Below, one piece after another: positions 8,712 to 17,588 of a stretch of DNA of 64,000 nucleotides. The stretch is taken from contig NZ_SIRE01000006.1 in assembly GCF_004307995.1 (NCBI RefSeq), forward strand, positions 248,001 to 312,000, written 5' to 3'. The notes beneath the pieces were generated by a model. That model was given only the letters and a program-made list of their open reading frames with translations, did no database searches and had not been told where the DNA came from. Numbering within the stretch: position 1 is the stretch's first letter; each line of letters opens with the position of its first letter. The DNA comes from Paenibacillus thalictri (GTDB lineage: Bacteria > Bacillota > Bacilli > Paenibacillales > NBRC-103111). The translations under genes were made by a program, and so were the position numbers.

Positions 8712-9017
8712 AATATTGTCAAGTTAAGCGGGTATGACCTTGCGAGAAAAGCCGGATAGGCTCGGAAGCAACATTTAATTGCATTTCCGCAACTAAACTC
8801 GGTTTCCAGCTTGTTTTTCTGGAATTAATTGCGCTCAAGCAACTAAATGAGCTGTTTCTCAGGAAATCCGGTAAAATCGCGCTATTAGTTGCTTTCACGC
8901 ACTTAAATGGCTCCAATCGCTCCATCTGCCCGAATTAATTGCGTTCCAGCAACTAATTCCTATTAAGCCGCCATACCCGAGCCATTTTCATCATTAATGG
9001 TAACCTGGCAATATTGG
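8710..9017. repeat. 308-bp AT-richer module with inverted ends, containing four hyphenated palindromes
   Basis: The left end CCAATATTGTCAAGTTA (8710-8726) and the reverse complement of the right end (9001-9017) match at 15 of 17 bases, and CGGGTATG (8729-8736) pairs with CATACCCG (8972-8979). Inside are four imperfect palindromes of the form TTAATTGCNNNNNNGCAACTAA, at 8774-8796, 8824-8846, 8883-8906 and 8933-8956, placed about 50-59 bp apart and roughly symmetric about the centre. The module separates the 96-bp tandem array from a diverged copy of the same unit, as an insertion would. No transposase is present. The frame through it (minus strand, 68 codons) looks incidental. Confidence 0.7.
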
Positions 9018-9031
9018 AGTGCAGCCTTAAG

Positions 9032-9113
9032 TGCCTCGAACTCACGTTTGTCCCGCCTGCTTTTCGCTTCGCTTAAGCTCAGCGCGGCACGCTTTACTAC
9101 GGCGTGATGCCGT
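9032..9113. repeat. Diverged copy of the 96-bp GC-rich unit
   Basis: The segment opens TGCCTCGAACTCACG and contains CGGCACGCTTTACTACGGCG, which aligns with GTGCTGCGGCTTACTGCGGCG of the tandem units at 8329-8711. Several small differences show that it is older or under less homogenisation. The stretch from here to the terminator at 9184 holds nothing else that I recognise. Confidence 0.55.
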
Positions 9114-9179
9114 AGATGCCGTACAGCGGACCTTGTACCTCAGGCTCTTACTTCACCGTATCTTTGCGTTTACGCAAAC

Positions 9180-9211
9180 AAAAAAACGTTCCGTGACAAA
9201 ACGGAACGTTT
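9180..9211 (-). terminator. Rho-independent terminator of the two-component system operon
   Basis: A perfect 11-bp inverted repeat, AAACGTTCCGT at 9184-9194 and ACGGAACGTTT at 9201-9211, with a six-base loop. On the minus strand it ends in a run of Ts and lies 15 bases after the stop codon of the response regulator gene. Confidence 0.92.
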
Positions 9212-9225
9212 ACAGGTGAAGCGGG

Positions 9226-10830
9226 TTATTGGGGCGTTTCCCGGAACGCCTGCGGGCTTTTTTGGGTCGCTTTTTTAAACATTTTCGCGAAATAGGAAAA
9301 GTTCGTGTATCCTACGCTGACCGCCACTTCGCTCACCGACATGTTTGTTTTGGCCAGCAGTTGTTTGGCGATTTCGATTCTTTCTTCGAAAATATAATCG
9401 ACGATCGACTTTCCCGTTTCCTTCTTAAACATTCGGGACAAGTAGTCCGGGTGCAGATGGATATGCTTGACGATATCGTCCCGCGACACATTTTGATCCA
9501 GGTTCTGTTTGATATACAACTTGACTTTATCGACCACTGATTGCGTTTCTTCCGCCGAGCGGGTATGGGCGAACGTTTTTTGCAGCGAATCCTGTACCCA
9601 GCCTTGCAGCTCGGTAACGGACCGGATCGCGGCAGCGATGCGTTCAGGGGACATGTTCTCGGCTAAAACTTGATGGGCCTGCAAACCTTTGATTTGGATA
9701 AAATGATACAAAATTTGCAAAAAGCTCTGGCAAAATTCCTGCAGCATTCGGGCGTCCAATCCCTCCAGCTGCTTCCAGGAGTTCAAATAGTTTTCCGTTT
9801 CGGTAAAAATCGCTTGTTCGGCGCCTTGCTTTAACAACTCCAACCATCCGTTCATTTGGATCAGATCGATATGCCCGTAACTGCGGGCATTCGCTTTTAA
9901 GAATAACACCTTGTTGTTTTGCGTGACGTTATTTTTTTCCATCCCAAGCAAAGCTTCATACCGGTCAACCATTTCCCACAAAAATCCCGGAGTGCCGATA
10001 TAACAGGAAAGATCGCAATAAAAATATCGGTGGCATGAGGCGATATACGATTCGCAGTGCCGCTGCAATTGCTCTATGTCAATGGCATTTGGGCCGCCGG
10101 CTGCCAGTTGAACGATCAGAGCGCCTTTTCTCGTCTGCACAATCTGACCATGCGGGTAATGTTTTAAAATTAGATCTTCGGCGGCGTTCCGCAGGGCGTA
10201 TTCCATAATTTTCTCATCGCGTAAGGTGAACTCTTTGTGCCAGCGCTGCACGTTGATCAAAATCGGCAAAAACGGATCGTCCTCCCGGTAAGGAATGTTT
10301 TGCTGCAGCAAAGCTTCACGGATTTGCTGCATCTTGGAAGGGATCGTTTGGTTCAGCAGGTCCTGCCAAAACCGCTCGATCAGGATCGGCTGGTGCATCG
10401 ACCATAACTTGAAATAATGGCTGTACGTTTCGTTAAACGCAAGCTGCTCCCGTTTTTCCCGGATTCGGTCGATCGCTTTTTGCAGCACGTCCTCCAACTC
10501 GCTGTACCTTACGGGTTTTAACATGTAATCCACGCTGCCTAACTGGAGCGCTTTCTTGGCATAGGAAAAATCGGAATGACAAGTTAAAAATACGGTTTCC
10601 GTCGAGCGAAATTGCTCCCTCACCCAAGTTAACAAATCCAGCCCGTTCCCCTGGGGCATCTCAATATCGCATATCATCAAATCGATCTCGTGATTGGCGA
10701 ACACTTCTTTCGCCTGCTTGGCGCTGTAAGCCACATAAACCTCGGAAATGGACAGCTTCGCCCAATCGACACCGGATTGAACTGCGCTGACCGCATGAAT
10801 TTCGTCGTCGACAATCAGTAATCGATACAT
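9226..10830 (-). CDS. AraC-type response regulator, YesN family
   Basis: 534-residue cytoplasmic transcription factor. An N-terminal receiver domain (1-120) has the acidic pocket Asp8/Asp9, phospho-acceptor Asp55 (ICDIEMP) and Lys105 (YMLKPV). A middle region of about 300 residues has no motif I can name, and the last 100 residues form the two helix-turn-helix units of an AraC DNA-binding domain (DDIVKHIHLHPDYLSRMFKK onwards). The coding region overlaps the 3' end of the kinase gene by 16 bp. It is the likely phosphorylation target of that kinase and the likely activator of the importer operon starting at 8152, where paired direct repeats are seen. Confidence 0.93.
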   Translation of the reverse strand: MYRLLIVDDEIHAVSAVQSGVDWAKLSISEVYVAYSAKQAKEVFANHEIDLMICDIEMPQGNGLDLLTWVREQFRSTETVFLTCHSDFSYAKKALQLGSVDYMLKPVRYSELEDVLQKAIDRIREKREQLAFNETYSHYFKLWSMHQPILIERFWQDLLNQTIPSKMQQIREALLQQNIPYREDDPFLPILINVQRWHKEFTLRDEKIMEYALRNAAEDLILKHYPHGQIVQTRKGALIVQLAAGGPNAIDIEQLQRHCESYIASCHRYFYCDLSCYIGTPGFLWEMVDRYEALLGMEKNNVTQNNKVLFLKANARSYGHIDLIQMNGWLELLKQGAEQAIFTETENYLNSWKQLEGLDARMLQEFCQSFLQILYHFIQIKGLQAHQVLAENMSPERIAAAIRSVTELQGWVQDSLQKTFAHTRSAEETQSVVDKVKLYIKQNLDQNVSRDDIVKHIHLHPDYLSRMFKKETGKSIVDYIFEERIEIAKQLLAKTNMSVSEVAVSVGYTNFSYFAKMFKKATQKSPQAFRETPQ

Positions 10831-12542
10831 GGCGCATTCTCCCCCTGCTCACTTTCTTCATAACATAAAGGCAACTGAATTTCCACCGTGGCTCCTCCAG
10901 CCGGGCCGTTGGAAATCAACAGCTTCGCTTTATCCTGATACAACAATCGCAATCTGTGTCTGGCATTCCAAATGCCGATATGTTCTCCGCTTTCGCCGAG
11001 CATCCCGTTCTCACGCTGCAGGGCTTGCAGCACGTGCTCGGGAAATCCTTCCCCCGTGTCCGAAATGACGATCCTTACCGTCTCCGGGTCGGTCTCCATC
11101 AGCTGCATATCCACTTTAAGCTCAATTTGCTCCTCCATGCTGACCGCATGTTTGATCGTATTTTCCACAAAGGTTTGGATCATCAACGGCGGTACCAAAA
11201 CGTCCAGCAGCGGCTCGGCCGCATTCAATTCGAAGGTGAAGTTCTGCGGAAACCTCATCGCCTGAATGCGTAAATAATTGCGGGTGTGCGCGTATTCATC
11301 TTTTAACGTAACGAATTTAAGATTGCTTTGAAACATGAACCGGATGTATTGAACCAGACTTAGCGACATTTCCTGAATCAGCTCGAAATTTTTCAGCTGG
11401 GCGAGGCTGTATATAATGTTCAACGAATTTAAAAAGAAGTGGGGATTGATCTGCAGCTGCAAATGCTTGAGCTCCGCCTTCTGGCTCGTTAATTGCTCCT
11501 CGTAAACGCTTATTTTCAACTGCCTGATTTGTGCGACCATGTTGTTGAACGTATCGTTCATCAGCTCAAATTCGTATGAGGTCGGGTACTGCGTTATCCT
11601 GTCCTCTAAATAACCGTCGCGAATTCTTCTCATCACCACGACAATACGATTGATCGGAAGCAGGATCACCTTTCTTAAAAAAGTGTAGAAAGCAGGCAAT
11701 ACGAGAAAAGCTCCGATAATAATGAGCGTCGTCACCCTTTGAAGATCCGGAAGCCGCTCCAAAATGGTGCTGTCCGGAACAAGAACGAGCAGTGAAAAAT
11801 CGCCCTTGCGAGATTTTTCGCTGACGTGCAAATATTCGTTTGTTTTCTCTGTCGGGTTGAGAATGTCCAACTTATCCATCGGCTCGGCCTGGTCCGTGAC
11901 AAGCACCGATTTCCCCGCTTGGCCCAACTCGATTAAATTCAGCGGGATCATTAGTTTCGACGGCCGAACCCAACCGCCGATATACACATTCCCGGTCTTC
12001 ATAATATGGCACAAGTAATAATCGCCGTTCAGCTTATATACAAACCAGTTGTCGTCAAAATGCATATCCGGCGTGTCGCGCAGCAGCCTCACGATGCCGT
12101 CTTGGATGCTTCTCCGCTGATCGTAAGTTTCACCCGGTATTCTGGTCGACACAAACTCGTCATTAACGGCTGAATAAAAGAAAAACATGTCGATGGACTT
12201 GTAATTGTTCATGTCCGTTTCCAGTTTGTTGGCCAACCGTATTTTCGCAAAAAAATACTGGTCGTAGTTATCGTTTTCGGAAAGCTCTAGACTGAGCAAA
12301 TCGCTTTCCAGCGCCGCCAAATTATACAAATATTTATCGACTTCCTCCAAATTCCGGTCGATCTGATCCATGTATAAGGTGACCAGACTTTTGTAGGAGT
12401 GAGCTACCTGATTGCGGACTACTTTGATTGCATAATAGTTGTTATAGATTAATAGACCGATCAGAGGCACGATAATAACGAGAAATCCGATAACAAGTTT
12501 AACCCGGATCGATTTGAACGGAATCCTGCTGAGATATCTCAT
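10815..12542 (-). CDS. Sensor histidine kinase, YesM family
   Basis: 575-residue membrane sensor. A transmembrane helix lies at about 17-38 and another at about 270-290, flanking a 230-residue extracellular sensing region. A HAMP-like segment follows, then the His_kinase (YesM/LytS-type) block QLQINPHFFLNSLNIIYSL with phospho-acceptor His368, and a C-terminal HATPase domain (VENTIKHAV, ISDTGEGFP). It probably senses an extracellular sugar, perhaps through the binding lipoprotein, and phosphorylates the regulator whose gene overlaps its 3' end. In Paenibacillaceae such pairs usually sit beside the ABC importer they control, as here. Confidence 0.93.
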   Translation of the reverse strand: MRYLSRIPFKSIRVKLVIGFLVIIVPLIGLLIYNNYYAIKVVRNQVAHSYKSLVTLYMDQIDRNLEEVDKYLYNLAALESDLLSLELSENDNYDQYFFAKIRLANKLETDMNNYKSIDMFFFYSAVNDEFVSTRIPGETYDQRRSIQDGIVRLLRDTPDMHFDDNWFVYKLNGDYYLCHIMKTGNVYIGGWVRPSKLMIPLNLIELGQAGKSVLVTDQAEPMDKLDILNPTEKTNEYLHVSEKSRKGDFSLLVLVPDSTILERLPDLQRVTTLIIIGAFLVLPAFYTFLRKVILLPINRIVVVMRRIRDGYLEDRITQYPTSYEFELMNDTFNNMVAQIRQLKISVYEEQLTSQKAELKHLQLQINPHFFLNSLNIIYSLAQLKNFELIQEMSLSLVQYIRFMFQSNLKFVTLKDEYAHTRNYLRIQAMRFPQNFTFELNAAEPLLDVLVPPLMIQTFVENTIKHAVSMEEQIELKVDMQLMETDPETVRIVISDTGEGFPEHVLQALQRENGMLGESGEHIGIWNARHRLRLLYQDKAKLLISNGPAGGATVEIQLPLCYEESEQGENAPCIDY

Positions 12543-12707
12543 GTCCTTATAAGCTCCCCTCCGCTAATGGCGGCTTCTTCTCTTCATCATTATACATAAT
12601 CAGACGATGAGGACAATAAAAGTCTCATTCGAAATCAAGCGGAGCCGGCAATAAAATCCGTTGGCTGCATCTATAATAACCGCTCGATACACGGCGGCGG
12701 CAAAACA

Positions 12708-12745
12708 AATCGGCCCCGATGCCGGTTCAGGCAACAGGGCCGAAA
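12708..12745 (-). terminator. Probable terminator of the glycosidase gene
   Basis: On the minus strand TCGGCCC and GGGCCGA pair around an inner GCC-tgaacc-GGC stem with a bulge, followed by TTTGTTTT. It lies about 85 bases past the stop of the gene at 12828. The rest of 12543-12827 holds nothing that I recognise. Confidence 0.6.
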
Positions 12746-12827
12746 TGATATGGAACACTCCAAACAAACCCAAGGCGCTTGCTGTGAAGCGACTCCGCCG
12801 GTAATTCCTCCAGACTATTTCCCCGGG

Positions 12828-15800
12828 CTATTTCTCTATCCTGATCTCCACTTCATGCGGGCGATATACAGCTCGGATGGCGCCGTCCGCTTCCGTCGCA
12901 AACAAAACCGAACGTTCGCTTTCCAACTGGAACAAATACGTCCTCCCGGTTTGCGGATCGCGCACTGAGATGGCCGCCGGATATCCGGCTTCCGAAACAA
13001 AAACAAACAGCGAGCCGTGAGCGAACGCCAACTTTCGGCCGTAAACGCCGGCCAGCTCGCCGCCTTGCAGCCATTCCAGCTCGCCGGCAGCACCCGCCGC
13101 TTGCAAGGCATACTCGTAAACGGCGCGGATCGTTTCCGTCCTGCCGTTCAGCTCTACGGGCAGAGGGCACCAGATCAGCTTGCCTTGGCCGATTTGCGCC
13201 TCTGCCAGTCGGTCCGGGAGGGCGGCATCGCTGCCAAGGACAAGCTGCTTGCACGCATCGGCAATCCGGGAGCCGCCAAACGATAAGGGCAGCAGCTTGC
13301 CGGACACTTCGAGTAGTTCCTCGCGCAGCAGATTCGTTACCGGCCCGGCCTGCAGTTCCCGTGAGAGCCTGCCCGCCGGGCGCCAATACTCGTCCAGGCC
13401 GACCGGACCGGTAAACAGCAAGGTTCCGCCGTGCTCTTTAAGGTGCTCCAGCAGCCGCTGCAGCGCAGCTTCGCTAAAGTTGTGGGCGCTTGGCACGATC
13501 ATAAGCCGTGGCTTGTCGGTGGCCAGCGAATCCAGATGGTATTCGCCGAGCCCTCTCGGATGCGCGTTCATCTCGTACGCCAGCGTCCGAACGGCGCGGG
13601 TGGTCCCATCCCAGGCTAGCGGACGGCTGGAAAAATCGTTTGAATACGGGAATATAACAACCGTCTCTTCCAGCCGCCTGCCTGTAAACAAATCGCGGAT
13701 ACTCTCCATAAACATCCCGAAGTCGTACGATACATCCGCTTCCGGTTTCTCGGTACCGTCAGCGCGAAGCGCGCCGATATTGGATTCGTTGACATTGTTC
13801 ATGTAAAAGTTGGTGTTCCAAATCCACTGTACAGCTCCCGCTCCGCCGGTCGAGAAAGCATAAGCGTATTTGCGCTCCAAAATATTGCGCAGCTCATGCT
13901 CGCTCCGCTTCGCCCGGCCGTCCGGCGTTTCCACATACATGATGCCCGTTTCCTGAATCACATTTGGTTTGTCCGGGGTTTTGGCGAATACGCCGTCCCA
14001 TACGAGGTCGTCCATTTTCCACCATGAATGCACCGTTGTATAATCCACCGCTTCGGCGTAAAAAAACGGCGACGGACGCTGCGCGCCGAGCCCTTCGTCT
14101 TGACCGACGGTTACGAGCTGCGCGGGTTGAATATCGCGGATCGTCTCGATCAGCTGCGAGGCCCACCGGTTGTGCATCTCCATGGAAAACAACGTGTAGT
14201 CCAGCCACATGCCGCTTTTCTTGGCGAGCGATTCGGTCGTATTAAACCCGATGTCTTCCGGTTCGGGCAGCTTTGCCGCCGCGAAACCCGGCAGTTCATC
14301 CGGCGTCATGTTCCAACGCTCCTGCAATACGCGAATGGAGCGGTGTCGCTGCCGCAAAAATTCAATAAACGCCTCACGTTCAAAGTGGTCATGGCTCGAA
14401 CGCGGTCCTTTTTTGAAAATACGCTGCGGATCAAACATCGAAGGTTCGTTAATCAGGTCCCAATGCACATTGGTCGTTTCCGCATGACGCGAAACGACGG
14501 CCGCGATAAAACGCTTCTGCGCCTCCACGCTGCGCGGGTCCAAATAAGGATTTGTCCCTTCCCATGCCTCCGGCGTAAAAGCGAAAAAATTGAAAGTGAC
14601 TTCAAGACCGTGCCGTTTCGCCGTCAAAATAAACGCATCGACCGCGCGCAGCACTTCCTCGTAGGCATGCCCGTCGACAAACATCACATGACGCCATCCG
14701 GTCCAAATGCCGGTGCGGATCAAATTAATGCCGGCCCGTTTCATCTGGGCCATATCCCGGTCCCAGACGGCCGCATTCGGCAAAAACAAATATTTGCGTG
14801 CCACGTCGCTTGTCATATATGTCATGCCGACAATCGGGAACGGCTTGCCTTCTTTGCGGAAATAATCGCGGTCGCAGGTGAGCAGTTCGCCTTCCCGCAG
14901 CAGTCCGCCGTCAAATCCCCAGAAGCCTTGGCGCAAAATACGGATTTCCCCTTCAGCCGAGACGGCTTCACATTCAGCGGCGTAAAACCCGGCTTCTACG
15001 GCAGCAGCCATTTGTATTTTGGTAAATTTCAACTCTCTGCCAACTGCCAGATTCAGCTCGGCTGCATAGACCTGTTCAAAAGCTTCGCCGTCATAAACAA
15101 ACGTTGGCTGCGGCTCGCCGCAAACCGGCGCTTTCGCTTTCAGCACGCGAAGGCGAAACGTCCATTCGGCGTTTAGCTTGCTGTCGCCGCATATACGTTG
15201 TGCTTGCACCGTCAGAGACGCTTTATCTCCGGGCTCGTAAGAAGCGTAGTTCGGTTTAAACCACAGCTCCGTTACGCCACGGCTTGCAAATACCGCCCAT
15301 TGCACCAGCGCCTCGGCTCCGCCGCCCTGCCAGAAAAGCGCTTCGATCTGCTGGTTGATGAAAATCCAGCGGCCTCCTGCGTAATCCCCCTTGGTGTTTT
15401 CCAGCAGGACGGCCGGTGCAGCAAGCTCGCGTTTCAGCGGCCCGCTGCCGATGCCTTTAAGCAGCGGATAGATGTGAGCGTCCATCGGTCCGGCCGAACC
15501 GAGCTGGCCCGGCTGATCGTCCGCCCGGGTGACATGCAACACGAGGCCGCAGGTCGGCTTTATCGTAAACAGCGCTTCCCGGCCTCGGAACAAAGGAATG
15601 TCCCGATTGCATTCAAGCGTACGGATTGGCGCCGGGTCTACGGGCAGCGCTTCGTGAATGTGCAGCTGCTGGTGATAGCCGGTTTGATCGGGCTCGCACA
15701 CCCAACTCCCGTTATCCGAATAGACAGGTGTTTTGAAGGGCGCTCCGCCTAACGTCACCAATCCCTTGCCGCTGCGCAAATGGGAAAGGACGGCAGGCCA

Positions 15801-15983
15801 TGCCGTTTTCGGAAAATAGGAGCCATGCAGATGAACCAACACATCCGCTTTCTCGAGCGCGCCTGCAAGCTCATCGGCGTTCGCCAACGCGCAGCGCTTG
15901 CTTAACGCTTCCAGCACGCTGTCGTTGGGCCGCTCGCCGGCATAAGGGAAACTTGGATCATAAAATACGACAATACGGCTCAT
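12828..15983 (-). CDS. Large clan GH-A glycoside hydrolase (beta-galactosidase-like)
   Basis: 1051-residue enzyme without a signal peptide, so probably cytoplasmic. A TIM-barrel region spans roughly 385-735. It includes YLFLPNAAVWDRDMAQMKRA and the acid/base motif WDLINEPSMF (Glu513), and the likely nucleophile is Glu678 in NVIQETG, the two-glutamate arrangement of clan GH-A. The first 250 residues resemble a glutamine amidotransferase-like or beta-sandwich accessory region, and another accessory region follows the barrel. The ATG at 15983 was chosen because GAGAGG lies 9 bases before it; an ATG three codons upstream abuts that site. A LacI-type regulator is encoded upstream and an inverted repeat lies before the start. 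The substrate is unknown; a galactoside or mixed plant oligosaccharide is plausible. Confidence 0.82.
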   Translation of the reverse strand: MSRIVVFYDPSFPYAGERPNDSVLEALSKRCALANADELAGALEKADVLVHLHGSYFPKTAWPAVLSHLRSGKGLVTLGGAPFKTPVYSDNGSWVCEPDQTGYHQQLHIHEALPVDPAPIRTLECNRDIPLFRGREALFTIKPTCGLVLHVTRADDQPGQLGSAGPMDAHIYPLLKGIGSGPLKRELAAPAVLLENTKGDYAGGRWIFINQQIEALFWQGGGAEALVQWAVFASRGVTELWFKPNYASYEPGDKASLTVQAQRICGDSKLNAEWTFRLRVLKAKAPVCGEPQPTFVYDGEAFEQVYAAELNLAVGRELKFTKIQMAAAVEAGFYAAECEAVSAEGEIRILRQGFWGFDGGLLREGELLTCDRDYFRKEGKPFPIVGMTYMTSDVARKYLFLPNAAVWDRDMAQMKRAGINLIRTGIWTGWRHVMFVDGHAYEEVLRAVDAFILTAKRHGLEVTFNFFAFTPEAWEGTNPYLDPRSVEAQKRFIAAVVSRHAETTNVHWDLINEPSMFDPQRIFKKGPRSSHDHFEREAFIEFLRQRHRSIRVLQERWNMTPDELPGFAAAKLPEPEDIGFNTTESLAKKSGMWLDYTLFSMEMHNRWASQLIETIRDIQPAQLVTVGQDEGLGAQRPSPFFYAEAVDYTTVHSWWKMDDLVWDGVFAKTPDKPNVIQETGIMYVETPDGRAKRSEHELRNILERKYAYAFSTGGAGAVQWIWNTNFYMNNVNESNIGALRADGTEKPEADVSYDFGMFMESIRDLFTGRRLEETVVIFPYSNDFSSRPLAWDGTTRAVRTLAYEMNAHPRGLGEYHLDSLATDKPRLMIVPSAHNFSEAALQRLLEHLKEHGGTLLFTGPVGLDEYWRPAGRLSRELQAGPVTNLLREELLEVSGKLLPLSFGGSRIADACKQLVLGSDAALPDRLAEAQIGQGKLIWCPLPVELNGRTETIRAVYEYALQAAGAAGELEWLQGGELAGVYGRKLAFAHGSLFVFVSEAGYPAAISVRDPQTGRTYLFQLESERSVLFATEADGAIRAVYRPHEVEIRIEK

Positions 15984-16004
15984 CGCTATCATCCTCTCGC
16001 ATAA

Positions 16005-16025
16005 CTAACATTTTATATTTGTTAG
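16005..16025. promoter_or_regulatory. Candidate LacI-family operator upstream of the glycosidase gene
   Basis: CTAACA (16005-16010) and TGTTAG (16020-16025) form a perfect 6-bp inverted repeat around nine A/T bases, 22 bases before the start codon of the glycosidase. The same CTAACA half-site recurs upstream of the LacI-type gene, which fits control of both genes by that protein. Confidence 0.55.
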
Positions 16026-16098
16026 CATAAAATTATCATCAAATATATCATTTTTCAATAACAAATATTCAAAACCAACAAAGACGTCATATTAAAAC

Positions 16099-16140
16099 AA
16101 AAAAAGAACGCTCTCTCCATTTCAACTTCAGAGAGGAACG
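16099..16140 (-). terminator. Terminator overlapping the 3' end of the LacI-type gene
   Basis: Minus-strand hairpin in which CGTTCCTCTC pairs imperfectly with GAGAGAGCG around a 13-base loop, followed by TTCTTTTTTTG. The 5' arm includes the last codons of the regulator gene. Confidence 0.7.
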
Positions 16141-17201
16141 TCCTGTTTGCTATCCGGCGGTCGTCCCGTTGAATCCCTATAGATAACTTCGCCCGCAATC
16201 AGCAGCTTTTCCGCAGGTTCTTTCATTTGCCCGATCCGTTCGTTTAGCCGCTCCACCGCTCTTTGGCCTAAAATCTCCTTGGGCACGTGAACCGTAGTTA
16301 ACGTCGGAAGCGAACGGTACGAATTCTCGATATTGTCAAAACCGCTCACGGATACGTCTTCGGGCACCCGGATGCCAAGCGCGCCAAGCGAGTCCAGCAG
16401 ATCGATTGCAATGACATCGTTGGCGCATACAAAAGCCGTCGGCGGTTCCTTCCCCTGCATACAGCGGGCCACATCCGCTTTCATCTGTTCCTTCTTCGCT
16501 TCCGCACCGTGCAAATGCAGCAGCATCGATTCCTTTGTTGCAAAGTCGAGCCCGTATTCCTCCAATGCGCTGCGGAACCCGAGCCAGCGGTCGTAAAAGC
16601 TGCGGGAATAACGAATATCGCCGACAAACATCAGGCGTTTATGCCCCAAGCCGATCAGATGCCTCGTAAGCCGCAGCATGCTGTCGTAATTGCTTGCGAA
16701 TACCGTATCGGAAGGAATGAGCAGGTCCTCGTGATCCACTAACACAAACGGCATGCCTGCCCGATGCACTTCCAGCAGGATCGGGCTGGAAATTTCCCCC
16801 ACGCCGATCATCCCCATGATCGCCTTCGGATTCAGCGATTGCAAGAAGCGCTCATTGCTTTGCTCCGATACGAGTATCATGCCGTGCCCGAGCTCTTCAA
16901 GTTTGAGCGAAATTCCATTCAAAATTCTGCCCCAATATAACGACTCTTTTGTTTGAAACCGGATATTGGGCATCAACACCAGCACGGCTTGTTTGTCCGG
17001 CTCCTTGCGCCCCGCGGAAACATTTTGTTTGTTCGCAAACGCTTTGGCTTGAGAGAAATAACCGAGCTGCGAAGCGGCCTGCATTACTTTCTCCCGCGTC
17101 GTTTCGCTAACGCCGCCTTGGCCCGACAGCGCCTTGGAGACGACAAACTTAGATACGCCCAAATATTCGGCAATTTGCTGCATTGTTACTTTCTTAGACA
17201 T
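16128..17201 (-). CDS. LacI family transcriptional regulator
   Basis: 357-residue repressor. The N-terminal helix-turn-helix is clear (VTMQQIAEYLGVSKFVVSKA, 5-24) and is followed by the hinge helix region. A periplasmic-binding-protein-like effector domain runs from about residue 70 (AVLVLMPNIRFQ) to the end, including the AFVCANDVIAIDLL segment usual in the family. It dimerises and binds a sugar or sugar derivative. The glycosidase gene follows 144 bp downstream, and CTAACA half-sites occur before both genes, so it probably represses the glycosidase and itself. The inducer cannot be told from sequence. Confidence 0.92.
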   Translation of the reverse strand: MSKKVTMQQIAEYLGVSKFVVSKALSGQGGVSETTREKVMQAASQLGYFSQAKAFANKQNVSAGRKEPDKQAVLVLMPNIRFQTKESLYWGRILNGISLKLEELGHGMILVSEQSNERFLQSLNPKAIMGMIGVGEISSPILLEVHRAGMPFVLVDHEDLLIPSDTVFASNYDSMLRLTRHLIGLGHKRLMFVGDIRYSRSFYDRWLGFRSALEEYGLDFATKESMLLHLHGAEAKKEQMKADVARCMQGKEPPTAFVCANDVIAIDLLDSLGALGIRVPEDVSVSGFDNIENSYRSLPTLTTVHVPKEILGQRAVERLNERIGQMKEPAEKLLIAGEVIYRDSTGRPPDSKQDVPL

Positions 17202-17239
17202 CGCGCCACCAGCCAGCTTCCGTTGAAGTTATCGCATGC

Positions 17240-17296
17240 AATTATAACACGGCGAGCTAACAAATTCATAGAATTAAGCTAACGTTTTCCTAACAA
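17240..17296 (-). promoter_or_regulatory. Promoter of the LacI-type gene with CTAAC half-sites
   Basis: On the minus strand TATAAT (reverse of 17242-17247) forms a -10 element about 40 bases before the start codon. Three CTAAC(A) half-sites lie at 17257, 17279 and 17290 and overlap the -35 region. They match the arms of the inverted repeat at 16005-16025, suggesting autoregulation. Confidence 0.5.
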
Positions 17297-17394
17297 CAAG
17301 CTTTCCGATAGTCGTTGGGTTGGGGTCAACATGCTTTTTTGCACCTATCGGATTTTTCATTAGCCGGCTTTAAAGCCAAGCGAACTTTCTCTTA

Positions 17395-17574
17395 TTATCC
17401 CTTTTGGACGTCATTCAAACGGCGTCCCAAGTTATCCAAAGTTTCGGATATTCCCTGAACCAGCCCCATATCAAGGACGGTTTTATGAGCCTCGGCCGAT
17501 ACGTATTCAGCGCGGCTAATGATTGTTGTCTTGCCTTCCTGTTCGGTAAAAGTCATCGAGTTAGCGTCTGAGTT
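17395..17574 (-). pseudogene. Remnant of an SRPBCC/AHSA1-type protein (C-terminal part only)
   Basis: A 59-codon open stretch translates to a typical AHSA1-family C-terminus, including MTFTEQEGKTTI and LDMGLVQGISETLDNL. An in-frame TGA at 17575-17577 lies immediately upstream, and no N-terminal part of the family is present, so the gene appears truncated. The segment falls in the gap between the LacI-type gene and the acetyltransferase gene. The rest of that gap (17297-17394) holds nothing that I recognise. Confidence 0.7.
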
Positions 17575-17588
17575 TCAGCAGCCTGAAC

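Noticed and set aside
8261..8727. Open frames of 130-150 codons on both strands across the 96-bp repeats
   Set aside because: They exist because the repeat length is a multiple of three, are low in complexity, and lack convincing ribosome sites.
8774..8956. Regularly spaced palindromes considered as a CRISPR array
   Set aside because: The units are imperfect palindromes within one module with irregular spacing, there are no cas genes, and the intervening sequences are not unique spacers.
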